A DNA stretch of 64,000 nt from Xiphias gladius (lineage: Eukaryota > Chordata > Actinopteri > Istiophoriformes > Xiphiidae): assembly GCF_016859285.1 (NCBI RefSeq), contig NC_053416.1, forward strand, positions 17,883,423 through 17,947,422. The letters are read 5' to 3'. Positions 34,879 through 46,465 of this stretch are shown piece by piece. Under the pieces are notes generated by a model. It saw nothing but the letters and a program-made list of their open reading frames with translations. It was not told where the DNA came from and did no database searches. The translations under genes were made by a program, and so were the position numbers. Position 1 is the stretch's first letter. Each line of letters starts with the position of its first letter.

Positions 34879-37800
34879 TTAACTCGGGACATATTTTTTG
34901 CTCTGGCCAGGAAATGGAAATTCTGGCACCTGGTTGAAGTGTCCGGTTAGGAAGATCCCCACTGTGCCGATGATGAAGAGAAGAATGGCAGCCCAGAAAC
35001 ACACCTTGTCGATCATCTTCCCAATCAGTACCCAGTTTTCGATTTCCTTTATTTGGAAAGAAAGTGAATAGAGATTAAAGAATAAAGATAACAGTTAGCC
35101 TAAAAGAAATCTGAAATGGTAAATATGTAATAAATATATCCCATCCAAAAGAAAATTTATATTGCGTATATACTGTTGGCTTGGCAGATAAAGTTTAAAA
35201 TAACACTCACAGATCCAGTGTTATTTTGTTGTCTTGTGCTCTCAGCAATGAAGTTGCAGGCATCGACACATTGCTTTATTTCAGGTGCAGCTTGGGCCAA
35301 ACTCTTATACAGGTTAGCTGTGCTGCTGATGTCTATGTTATCCACTGAGGGGAAGGAGACACTGACAGTTAGACAACAGTATACCACAGCATTTCCTGAG
35401 GCAGACACCGGTATCTTCGATAGTATCGAGGCAAAAAAAAAAAAAGTTAAATGACACAATAAGCCTGTAATACGCAAGTAATCACCATAATCATGATGTT
35501 TATAGAAAAATGAATGGGGCTCTAATAAATCATTCATATTTAGAACGAAATTTTCAAACAAAGTCACAGTAAATTCCATTAAAGCATGGGGGCATTTACA
35601 TTTTGTAGTGGCATGGAAATGACTTATTCTTTCTTTGAAATATTCAGGCAAGTACTTGAGCTGGAATGTGTGAAAAACATTGTTGTGCTGGCTCATAGTT
35701 TTAGAAATAGACATCCTACCAATCGATTGTGTGAGACCATGCCTCTCTCTCTGTTTGTCAAACATCATTTCACTGCGAGGTTGTTTCAGTACATATTCCT
35801 CTGCTCTCTGCATGAGGCCAAAGGAGCTTCGCCGACGCTCCCTCACTCCGTTTACCTCTTTTGTCACCTCACTGTAATCCACCAGTGGGGACATGCCAAG
35901 GAAGCGAGGTACCATCTCTAGGAACACCTGCAGGAGAAAGGAAAGATAACAGCAGTTAGGTCACATAAAATAACTCTTGAATAGTCAAAATTGGCACCAC
36001 CGTATAGGACTCACTTACATGTTTGATGGTGTAGGACATTGTATGAGTGTTAGGGCTGCGCAGGGAGAAGTTCAGCACCACAATTTGATTAGTAGCAATG
36101 AGAGTAGTGACACACATGACAAAGATCAGGTACCTGAGGAAGAAGACAAGATCTATGTTTGAGAGGAGAGTCAAAATTTAAAAAAGAAAACCAGTAGAGA
36201 TCTGCAGAGGCCGGCAGAGAACACACTCTGACTCACTTGCCGATGAGAGGGACAGAGAGAGATGTCTCAGGGACCTTCTGAGCAATAAGAAAGAGGAAGA
36301 CAGTCTGAGCCAGCAAGACAGAGATGGCTACAGTCAACTTCTGTCCTCCAGCTGTGATGGGGACAACAGAGACTTAGGAAACAGTAGACCACACCAAATG
36401 TGAAAATTTACACCAGCTGAGGGACCAAATACTTCCAGTACATTCTCTTTGCTCAGGCACAATATATGCAGAAAATAATTTTAAGTTGCATATTTAAAAA
36501 GGCTTTTTATATGCATTCATTATAACCTATCCTAATATAATAACATCTGGCCTCAGCTAGGGATTTGGGTAAGACTTTTTTTGATATACTTAATTTTACA
36601 TAATTTTACGTGATTTTAGTTTTGAATTTGGTCCTAGAGCCTCCTGAAGTGAGCTCAAATTTAATGCTTATACAACAAAACCAATAAAATGGCAACTTCT
36701 AAATTCTGGTCCTTCTTATTGTTATCAGTATAAGAGTAACTAATGTAAATTCGTTTGTTTTATGTCAAGGTGCAAAAGATTATGAGACATGGTATTTTAT
36801 AACGCCTTTGTGATATTGCCCCGTTTGAAACCATAACAATCTATATAATAACAGCCATAAGGATTTAGACAATGACCATACTGACCTTGCGCAGGTAGGA
36901 AATAGGCCAATACGACCAATGAGGAGATGAGGGAGACTGGCATGATGATATTGATTATGTAAAACAAGGGCTTCCTTTGGATGATCAGATTGAACGTGAT
37001 CTCCTGATACTCTAGGTCATCTGGGGAATACCGTGTGTTGATCATCTTCCTGGCTGGACGATGGACAATAGCCCACTCACCATTCTCTAATTGGTGAAAA
37101 CGTAATAAGATGGCGAGGAATTGTGTGTTTTGAATTTTGGAATAATGAATGTGGATGTCCCGTACCTGTGAAAGCCTCTGGGTCGATGTCCACCCACTCA
37201 ATAGTATTGCCTATTTCGTCAACAGCCAAGATAAGTACCACTTCATTGGCACTGTATGTCTGGGATCTAGGGTTACGGCAGTGAGGGTAGAATAAAATAG
37301 TAGCAAACCGATAAATCATCATACATATGTGTATTTAACGATATTGTAATTGTACCACACCTGAATGCTAGTGTGCAGTTTTGATAATCAAATGGAAAAT
37401 AGGTGATCTCAATGGAACAAGTGCTACGATAGATAGCAGGAGGTAGCCAGTACATCCAACCATTGCTGCTGATCAACACATTGGCATAGTAAGCCACATC
37501 AAACTTGCCGTCAATGCTGCAGAGAATGAGGATGAAGAACAGAAAAAGCTGACACCAGACTTTATACCCAACAACAAACAAACAAATAGTATATTGACAT
37601 TGCCAATGGGGAATAATGTAAGATTGCACTCCTCTTTGTTTGTTGCCTTACTTGTTCTCAAGGACAATGTCAGGAAGCCAAACCGTGTTGTATGGGACAC
37701 GAATAATATCAATGCCGTAATAGTCGGATGTGTTCCAAACAAAGCGATAATCAGTCCATTGCTGCAGATGACATTTGAGAGAAAGGTCACCAGTGACATT

Positions 37801-40800
37801 AAAAATGAGAAACAACGGAGGGCTGAATAAGTGAGAAAGCAAATCTAGACAATATAAACCGTACAGCCAAAAGCTTCTACTCCATTTCTACAAAAAAACC
37901 CGAAATCATAGGTATAAAGAGAGGGAAGACTCACAATCTCAATCCACACGTTGGTTGTAAGAGTCTCCTCCTTTTCATTCTGTGGTATAAGTGAAGAAGT
38001 ACTATGAGTATTTGAGCTGGGGGTGTTAATCAAGCACTGCCGAGTTACCTTAGTGACCTTACAGCCGTGAGCCATGTGCTGACGTCTAAAACCCTTGCCA
38101 GAATGATGATTAATCCTTTTGTCCTGTGGGAATCATGGTGAACTTTTGGTTGTGCTCCTTTGTGAGAGTCATGTGTATTTGCTGTATGGAGCTGCTGTAC
38201 TCACTTACACCTTTTGTTAATAACTGCATACATTTTTTAATCTGCAGCCAGGATTTGTTACAACAAGTAGGAAGAGCGAACTCTCACCAGAGAGATAAGG
38301 TTAGTGAGGGTCAGCTTGATCTGAACCTCCACCTTGTCTTCAGGATGAACCACAGGGCGAATATTCTTGTTGTAGTTTTTGAACAAGTCGCTGATCAGCT
38401 TTGACTCCTCATTACACTGCACTGCATGAAGAAAAAGATGAGAAATGGAGAGTTTAAGTGCATTTGTTTTGGAGTTATGTTTGATTCGTATTTCATGAGG
38501 GGAGGAGGAGAAACATCAGAAATTGTTTATAGCAAACTTTGTGCAAACATGTGGTAAATATAATGTTAAATAAACATAAATATGATATCCAGGAGGGGAT
38601 CATTAAGGCCGAAAAACTTCAGCTTATTAAAAATCAGTTAAACTTACAAAAGCAAAACTTAGCTTGCTTTTGCTTAAAGTGAAACTATGTAATTTTCTAA
38701 AACACACCGTTGCAAAATTCAACACACGTTTACTACTGCAGCCTTACGTGCTAGATCTCAAATGACAAGTAGCTTCGTGGCTAATGTTAGCCTATGTTAG
38801 AAAACTTTAGCTTGATATTAATGTGTTGCTAACATTATTCAGCCAGTTTGCTGACTCTATGACTCCTCTTGTGCTACTATTACACTGTGTTTTAGCATTT
38901 ACAATTATCCTGTAATTGTTTTTTAAGTAATAACACATCCTTGCTCAGTTCAACACACTAAGGGATTTTGCTGCTGCAGCCTTGGTCTGGTATTATCACT
39001 AGCTTGTAGTGGCTGTTGTTAGCCAACATCAGCAAATTTTAGATAGATACTTCTGTGCAGCTGACATTATTTAGCCAGTTTGGTGTCTTTTCCATCATTT
39101 CCCATTATCTCGTAATTGTCACCTGCGGCCACTGTGTTCAGCAAAAAATTACAAAGTCTCACTTTTATGATATTATACTTATACATATAAGTACTCTCAA
39201 ATAATATTAACATTGACCCACATTGATCATAAAATATCGTCGTTACTCTCCGGTCCTGTCTATAGCTCATTTAACACTTCCTTTTGACACAATAACAACC
39301 AGTAGAAAAATGTGGTGCAGATGCAAATGAAGCTCTTTTTATTTGAGTGTAAAAGCACAAATACTGTATGTTTAAAAATGTAAAACACCATGTGTCCATC
39401 CTCAGGTAAAATATAACAACTGATTATAGACACAAACAGAGTTTTAAGATTACTTGAAACCACATGACATCAACTGAAAACAAGTAAGCAAAACAATCAA
39501 CTTCGCCTAATTTTATAAACTTATCTAATAAATACCCAGCATGGTAATCCATAACCAACCGTATGACTTCAACCTGAACATGTTTGACAAAATGTTACCC
39601 TAGGTTAGACTGTTATGTTGTAAGTCTGCAGCGATGTTTTGTGTTGACGTCATCTGCACGTACTTACATTATTGATTATGTTATGGAATTTCAAACGCAT
39701 TTCTGAACATTTTATCGTAGATATGGCCTGTAAATTTTGCAGTGTCGGTGCACAAGTGTTGAGAAAAACACAAACCACAGGTAAGAGAGATGAGCCAATG
39801 TATAAAGATTTGCCACGTGTCCATAGACTGGTAACCATGCTCAAAACTGCACTTAATGGCAGTGGTAGCATTATACAACTCTCCTCAGCGACTTTATATT
39901 TCAGAATAAACTTCAAGAGAGACTAAGAGGAAGAAAGGCAGAGGTTATTTCCGACCCCTTGCCTCTTCACTCCCAGCTGTCACTATCCATAGCTCAGATT
40001 ACACAGCAGCTGGGGAACTCTAAACTAGGACTTTAAGTCACACTCAGGTCATCTGAAATAATCATCAGTATCATTATTAGGCAAAAAATGGTGACAGTAC
40101 ATACTACAAAGCAATAAAGATGTCATCCTCCATGATTGAGCCATTCCCTGGTCCAATTAGACACAAATATTTCATATAGTTTTGAGCTGTAATCATTGTT
40201 CTCCCACAAAACAGTTTGTGTAGTGGGCAGTAAAATGACAGTAGTGAGATGTCTCACTTCCCAAGGCAATTCTTCATTATTGAATATTGTTAAACACTGC
40301 ACTTGACACATGGATGAGTAAGCAACAGTCAGTGAAACCAAAGATATGAGAATGCAAAGTAAGGTGTGTAATTCCCTTGTGTTTCACCAATTTCCAGGAA
40401 CACTGTAGCATCCCTTTAGGCCAGTAGCCCTTTGACTTTGACTTTAACAGATAGAACTTTTCCCCAATTTTATCATGGAGGAAAACAAAAACACAGGAGT
40501 TGTTTAGAAAGTATGAATATATCTTATATATAGGTCCTTTTTTGAAATGGAGACAGCAAGTTGACAGCATTGTCAATTAAAATAAACAATGAAAAATCAC
40601 TGTAAGGCTCTAATAATCCTGTGTGTCTGTAGTAGGCAATGATAAGAATATACTAACAGTATGACAGCCTACATTCACAGATTTGTATATCCATCCACCA
40701 AAAAAGTATACTGCTGGATAACAGACTGTTTAATGATGAATGGCTGTTGCAAAGACATATTTGCAAAGCATTACTGATATTAAACAAATTAAATATTGTA

Positions 40801-42640
40801 AGTGCATTAAGTACAGTAAGTAGTGTCATCCTACAGTGGCAGAGAAAGAAAAAGACTGACTTTTCAAGTGTTCTGTGTGTTGAACAGTATCTGATGTGCT
40901 TCTAAATGCAGCCAACTCACGTGGATCAGTTATATTAATACGTGGATACAAAGTACAGTTAATGTTGGGTATCTGTGCTTTGACCTGGTCATTTCCAGTA
41001 GCTGACATTTAAGCCTGCTCAGAGAGAGAGAGACAGGAGAGTGATGTTTGGAAACTGGAGGCAGAGCCTCCAGGTGACCACTGAAGGGACCAAAATGGGG
41101 AGCAAATTGATTTTAATGTGATCTAGCAAGAGGAAGAAAGTGTCCTGTCCATTTTCCAGTAAACCTCCTCTCTAGGCAGTATTCAGCCCAGCATCTCAGC
41201 CCTGTCCTCAGTCAGCTGCGTTCCAGTAAATCACATTCTGTTCATCATAACTTGATGAGGACTGAAGGGGGAGAAGAGTTCATCCCAACCTAAATTCACA
41301 CCTCCATTGAGTTTGACTTAATAAGTACAACTGTTGCTCCATGTGTATACAGACCAAATAGCTGACAAACAGCTTCAGCGCAAGTTCATCTCAAGTCTGC
41401 ATTGTTCCACCAGAAGGTTTGACATTTGTCCATCTTATTTCCAGAATCTTAATCTACTGTATGTTTTCTCGGGGAGGGTGAGCAGTGTTTGAAAATGGAC
41501 ACTAATCCAACAGCACTGTTCCCAGACTCCAAGTGATATTTAACAGACAAAGCATTTTTAAACATGCCAGACCAATAATATCAAGAATCTACATTTCAGG
41601 ATGAATCTTATCCATGCCAGTACCTTGTCACTAAGAAATTTTTTAACAACCCCAATGACCTCCAGCAAGGAGATGGACTCGAGAAGCATTTGCCCACAAT
41701 TGTTGAGCGCAACATGTCATCCCTCTCTCTCCTGAGTGGCAAAATGAATTTGTAGAATCATTTAAGCTCTCCCAAATCATATTTTTATAAAGTTTCCACC
41801 ATATCCAGAGTTTAGCTTCTGCTTCCACTACAGCTGTAGCCTTTCTGGCCTGTTGTTCCTGTTGCTGAGCAGCATCTGTGCCAACCATGTTCCCAAAAAG
41901 ACAAAAAGGCTGGCTTTTTGTGAACATCTGTGCACTAGACTATGCACTTCATTTACAGACATGTATCACTTTTTAAAATGTGGAGTATCACGCACTCCAA
42001 TAATGCTGCTCGCAAAGATGACCTTCTGCATTACTTGATGCTAACTGACTTTTTTTGTGCCCATCTGATAAATTGCACTGACCATACTCAAAGTACTACT
42101 TAATCATGCGAGAGGTTACGGGACAGAATATCCCTGTCAACATAATTATAAATGGTCATGTATAAAAAATACACTCACTGTGTATGAGCAGAGACAAAAC
42201 CCAAAGGTGCTCTGTGTACGGTTTGACTGGTATGCCAAATTTTAAAAAGTAATGTAAGTCTATAAATAAAGGGCATGGTCCAGTGCTCCAGTGAAAAGAT
42301 GTGCACTAAAAACCGACTCACACATTAAAATCGATATCATCTACACAAATTATGACTTGATAATATAAAACAGCATGTATACACGTAACACAATTTCAAG
42401 AGGTCTAGAGTAGGGGAGGTTTTTCTCCAGCGTGTCAGATGATGTAGTGTGAGTTTTAGAGCTGGTTGTCCTCTGCCTGCACATGACAGGCAGAAGATTA
42501 TTTTGATAGATAAGAAGGCAGCCAGCCAGTCAATGAGGATGTGCCAAAATTTTGCAACTGCGCCACTTACCCTGAACCATTAAACCCCCGAGGATAGTTA
42601 CAACTCCAAAAAATATCCAGAAACTCCGTGCTGCCATCAT
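34879..42640 (-). CDS. chrne: Muscle nicotinic acetylcholine receptor epsilon subunit, complete (12 exons, 518 aa)
   Basis: Non-alpha subunit of the pentameric cation channel at the neuromuscular junction. Exons: 42640-42571, 38421-38288, 37979-37935, 37761-37652, 37516-37361, 37266-37166, 37086-36886, 36351-36237, 36133-36019, 35927-35720, 35344-35211, 35046-34879; all join in frame. There is a signal peptide (1 to about 22) and an extracellular domain with WTDYRF and the Cys-loop (C153 and C167, 13 residues apart, with an NCT sequon). M1 spans about 248-270, M2 about 279-298 ([20 protein letters not shown]), M3 312-334 and M4 about 478-500; the M3-M4 loop is basic. There is no vicinal Cys pair, as expected for a non-alpha subunit. 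Some features are gamma-like (AIVHRPARK before M1, VPEFPFPG at the C-terminus), so naming as epsilon rests partly on linkage to pld2 and mink1. M1 has Val256 where the family usually has Cys after the proline. Intron 1 (4.1 kb) holds a MITE and a copy of the upstream region. Confidence 0.92.
38677..39164. mobile_element. PIF/Harbinger-like MITE with internal tandem duplication
   Basis: The left end AAGTGAAACTATGTAATTT matches the inverted right end AAGTGAGACTTTGTAATTT at most positions, and TTA trinucleotides flank both sides (38674-38676, 39165-39167). A TTA/TAA target duplication is typical of PIF/Harbinger elements. The element is 488 bp and has no coding capacity. Inside are two diverged direct copies of one unit, roughly 38710-38905 and 38945-39120, sharing TTCAACACAC, TGCTGCAGCCTT-like, ATTATTCAGCCAGTTTG-like and GTAATTGT blocks in the same order. 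It lies in chrne intron 1. The superfamily is inferred from the flanking triplet. Confidence 0.75.
39955..40090 (-). promoter_or_regulatory. Copy of the chrne upstream block inside chrne intron 1
   Basis: Closely matches 42775-42895: shared runs include CTATCCAT, GCTCAGATTACAC, GCAGCTGGG and AAGTCACACTC in the same order and spacing. It holds two CAGCTG E-boxes (39974-39979 and 40007-40012), the second shared with the chrne promoter block. It could act as an internal promoter or enhancer, or be a relic. About 135 bases downstream on the minus strand an ATG (39871) opens a short hydrophobic stretch, but no convincing splice donor follows, so I do not call a second first exon. Confidence 0.7.
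40800..41230. repeat. Second part of the duplicated chrne upstream region (intron 1 copy)
   Basis: Diverged similarity to 43690-43950: AAGTAGTGTCA, AGACTGA(C/T)TTTT, a GTATNTGATG motif and CTTCTAAAT occur in the same order, followed by weaker GAGCCTCCAG and CAGCATCT matches. It lies about 730 bases from the E-box block, against about 800 in the upstream copy, so the two regions are collinear. Confidence 0.6.
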
Positions 42641-42774
42641 GTTCCAAGACCCCTCCGCTGCCTGACACTGCACTATTTTTAAATATAAAGTTTGAGAGAG
42701 AGAGAAAGAGGGAGAGTGCGAGCGCAAAGAAAGAGAGGAAGATCCCTAAATCCCCCCCACCAAACCCCCTGACT

Positions 42775-42895
42775 GTCGCCCATCCCGGCTGTCGCTATCC
42801 ATGGCTCAGATTACACGGCAGCTGGGAAGCACTAAACCAGGACTTCAAGTCACACTCCAATCATTGACAATAATCATCATCATGATCATTAGACA
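42775..42895 (-). promoter_or_regulatory. chrne: chrne proximal promoter block with E-box
   Basis: Lies 130-260 bases upstream of the chrne initiator ATG (42640). It contains CAGCTG at 42819-42824, the E-box form bound by myogenic bHLH factors, which are known to drive muscle receptor subunit genes. The block is conserved in the intron 1 copy at 39955-40090. No clear TATA box is placed. The regulatory role is inferred. Confidence 0.6.
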
Positions 42896-43211
42896 ACAGC
42901 TATCTTTGGTGATGCCAGTTATATTCTATTTAGATATTTCTGTGATAAAAATGCGAGCAAAAGTGAAACCTGATGTTGTTCATCTCCCATATGATATATC
43001 TCCATTATATTCTGTAATATTCCTGTGAATTGTTATAGATAATAATAGTTTTAGTTTGACATTTGTGTAAGATTCTAGAGTATCTTGTCAAATTACTACA
43101 TTATGAGTGTTTCTCTTGATGAGGAAAAAATCACCAGTGGCACACTTTAAAGTAATGCTAACCTTGCAGTTGTGTGTGTGAATTACATGTTAATAAAAAT
43201 TTTTTAAGTAG

Positions 43212-43313
<102 letters not shown>

Positions 43314-43689
43314 CAAACAGAGCAAGAAAACAGAGAGATACATACACCCATGGGTAGAGCAAGGTGGACAGGGGACGGCCTTGCGGACCTGCTCTCCCAC
43401 TGCTATGTGTCCAGGGTATTAATATACACTGCAGAGCTTTACGACTTCAACAGCAAGACTCCAGTAGTGAGAAAATGTCTGCAGACTACAGCGTGGTGGG
43501 GTTAGAGGGCTGAAGGCAGACAATGCTCATAAAATGTATAAAACCATGGAGGCAGACACTCAGATCTGCATCACAATACCTCAGCTAACATTTTTAATGA
43601 CTTCCAAGAGATCAAGCTGCAAAGAGTGTCAGGACATTTTACTCATTTCAAATCCAAAGACTTAATTTGATATTATAATTAATACAGTT

Positions 43690-43950
43690 AGTAATATAAG
43701 TAGTGTCACTCTGCAGTGTCAAGGGCAACAGACTGATTTTTGGAATGTGCCATGTGAGTTGCAAAGTATGTGATGTACTTCTAAATATACAGTTAGCGAA
43801 ACAGAGATGAGCTTCTTTAAGGTAACTAGAGCCTCCAGAAGGAAGATTATGTGTCTCACACTCAGTTAGAGCTCAGAGGCAGAAGAAGGGCCTGGTCTGT
43901 CCAGCATCTAATCCAATTGTGCATCCAATAATGCATTTTAAGTGCAAATT
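43690..43950. repeat. Second part of the duplicated chrne upstream region (upstream copy)
   Basis: Counterpart of 40800-41230 (see that entry). Similarity is clear from about 43700 to 43800 and weak beyond. Confidence 0.6.
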
Positions 43951-45120
43951 ATAAGATCAGAGGGGCAAAATATAATTGGGACATTTGAAGATAAAGGAAC
44001 CTTCCAGCAATGTTCAGTTTACATTGCTTATGGTTCCCCGACTCTGACTGAAATCCAGCGTTTGCTTTTCTAGATTCTTCTGTACAACTGAAACCGAGAG
44101 TTTTCTCTCAACTCCACCCAATTACTTGTATTCAGCAATTCTTTAAAATATCCAGTGAAGCAGGGGGTTCAAACCATTATAAAGTTAATGCAGATGGACC
44201 AAGACCTGCATTTGAATATGCAACGAATACATTTATTAAATCGGCAGTGCCTGTTGTGCATGCATACACAGTAACAGTTAAACTCATATCAGTCTTTAAA
44301 TGTACTGTACGTTCACTCACAATTTAAATCTCTGGTAATGGATTTAACATGAAATTTTGAATGCTTGTTCCACATGGAAATTTGGAACTTCAGACCACAT
44401 TTGTACCTCAGGAAACAAGTCATTAGGGGTCACGCCCACAAGAATCCACAACAACACCACTGTTTTTTCACTAGAAATTAGTTTTTGAATGTCTGCGCTA
44501 TTGTCATTCATCTAGCTTGTGAGATGTTTTTTATATGTAAATTTGAACTTTACATTTTTGTTGAAGCCTATTGAGAGTTTAGGACAATTTTAACAAATGA
44601 AAAATGGAAAATCCACTGTGGTGGTATCTGACAGTGACAAAATACCTCTTTCCTGCGCTAATGAGGCTCCATACGTAAACATATTCAGACAGTGGGAATT
44701 CATACCATGTGTCTTAGTCTACTTGTGCATCATTTTAAGAATCAGCAGCTTATCGCTTTTTGCCACAGACAAACATAAAACTTTAATAACTATATCTACT
44801 TCAAAATGTTTGTTACTTATGTCGGAACATGTAATTAGAGAGGACCAGTGTGGAGTCAAACAGTTCAGGTTTTCTGAAAGGATCACATGTTTTCACAGCG
44901 ATTCAGTCTCCCCTTGTCAGTTGCTGCCTATTTCAGACAGGATCATCCATTGGTTGCACAGAATAAAAGCCCCATGACCGGCTCCTCCCAGCCAAGTAAT
45001 GAATGCCCCTGCTTTCACTTTTTTCCCGCTCCTCTGTTGAAAAATACCATTGTTAAGTCTCTCTTCATAAGCACACATGTGGTTTGGCTTGAGTGTGGAG
45101 TTCAATGTCTGTTCACCTCC
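43951..45120. other. Intergenic DNA between chrne and gltpd2
   Basis: AT-rich DNA in the 3.8-kb head-to-head interval between chrne and gltpd2. An open stretch of about 126 codons on the plus strand near 44597 has no recognisable domain and is not called. No RNA gene is seen. Confidence 0.6.
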
Positions 45121-45126
45121 CCCCAC

Positions 45127-45151
45127 CAGCAGCAGCAGCAGCAGCAGCAGC
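45127..45151. repeat. (AGC)n microsatellite
   Basis: About eight AGC units directly abutting the double hairpin. No supported coding frame runs through it. Confidence 0.95.
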
Positions 45152-45220
45152 AAACCCAGTGATAGGGACCAGTCACTGGGTTTCCCATGATTATCACTTC
45201 TGATAGTGATAATCATGGGA
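45152..45220. repeat. Two adjacent inverted repeats (double hairpin)
   Basis: First hairpin: AAACCCAGTGA (45152-45162) pairs with TCACTGGGTTT (45173-45183) around a 10-base loop, 11 bp perfect. Second: TCCCATGATTATCACT (45083+100, i.e. 45183-45198) pairs with AGTGATAATCATGGGA (45205-45220) around the 6-base loop TCTGAT, 16 bp perfect. The two stems share base 45183. Neither matches a familiar RNA gene. Confidence 0.93.
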
Positions 45221-45858
45221 ACACTCTTCATGCACCATGTCACTCCTCCGGTTTTACTGACACAGCTCAGTGTTTAGAGTTAAAAAATTGAATTAAAACA
45301 ATCAATAAATAGCATTTGAAAATCCAGAATGATATAAGATATTAAATTACCTCTTTGTAAAAGATACGGTGACAGGTGAAAGGAAAATACAATTTTTATG
45401 CATTTTTTCCCCCCAAAATATATTCATTAAGTTTGCTCCCAATATGTTTTGCAGAACTACAGATGTCTTTGTCATATCTAGAATTAGATTAGCATGAATG
45501 GACCTCTTTGTTCCTTTTGCCGTCTCAGCTAGGATAAGGTTGGTTAGACTTTGTTATTCATTGACAAACTTGGATTTAGTATCACATCTCTCCCTGTTCA
45601 ACCACCAAAAGGAGATTTTGTTGTCCCACAGATTAATCAATACAGAGGTTTACTCTAGGTTTTCGTGAATTCAACAAAATAGTAAAGATACATGTAAAGA
45701 GAGGGAAAAAATACATTCTGGTAACTTTGTCCTGAGACACTCGTATGTTTCCTGTTATACTTTCATTTAAAGCAACATGTTTTCAGGAATGCGTCAGCAC
45801 TGTTGTAATGTGTGGTGGTTGTGGTGGTGCTCTTAATGATGTGTCAGAATGAGTTAAA

Positions 45859-45932
45859 CAGAGAGAGAGAGGGAGAGAGAGAGAGGAGGAAGGAGGAAGG
45901 GTGGTGGTGGAGGGAGAGGAGAGGAGAGGGAG
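45859..45932. repeat. Purine-rich GA/GGA tract
   Basis: About 75 bases of almost only A and G on the plus strand ((GA)n, then AGG and GGAGA units, with a short GTGGTGGTGG interruption), lying 530 bases upstream of the gltpd2 start. Mirror-like purine tracts can form H-DNA and are common near promoters. Confidence 0.85.
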
Positions 45933-46465
45933 CAAGTGTTTACTCAAGCTGACCAGGAATATAGCGCATACATAGAAGATGAATCTGGAGGAAAGGGGTT
46001 ACTGGCGGACAAGCTACTTTGGCTCTCTTTTATCAGCCAGGGGCTGATCTCTGGACCCTAAGATTGAGCAACACAACAGGAGACAGGCAGCTCCAAAATC
46101 AGTTAGAAAAGAGGGCAGGGTAGAAGGAAACCGAGAATCAAAGAAAGTCAAAGAAAGACAAAAAGGAAAGCTGAGTTATACTAGCAGAACGGGGAAACCA
46201 GAATTGTAAGACAGAGCTAAACATTAATACAGGCTCTCCTAGGTACAATGGCGGAAAGAAGTTTTTATTTGAAGTTTTTGGGAGGAGTATGAAAGATTTG
46301 AGCGGACGGACGGGGGGGGTCAGAGGCAAGGGTCCAGTGGAGAGTAATTGTGGTGACAGCCAGTGCAAGGAGACAAGGACTCATGTGAGACATAGAGGAA
46401 TTAAAAGATAAAAAACACAGAGAAGGAACAGAGAGGGTCTGGCAGACCCAAAACTGGACTTCAGT

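Noticed and set aside
35157-35927. A 256-codon open frame on the minus strand as a single gene
   Set aside because: It is two chrne exons (35927-35720 and 35344-35211) joined by an intron that happens to stay open; the middle part has no receptor similarity and good splice sites flank it.
39681-39916. Alternative first exon of chrne after the intronic promoter copy, with an ATG at 39871 and a hydrophobic stretch
   Set aside because: No convincing donor at the right phase and no similarity to the real signal-peptide exon; left as a question for RNA data.
44597-44977. A 126-codon open frame between chrne and gltpd2
   Set aside because: No recognisable domain, no splice partners and no supporting composition; length is within chance for this amount of DNA.
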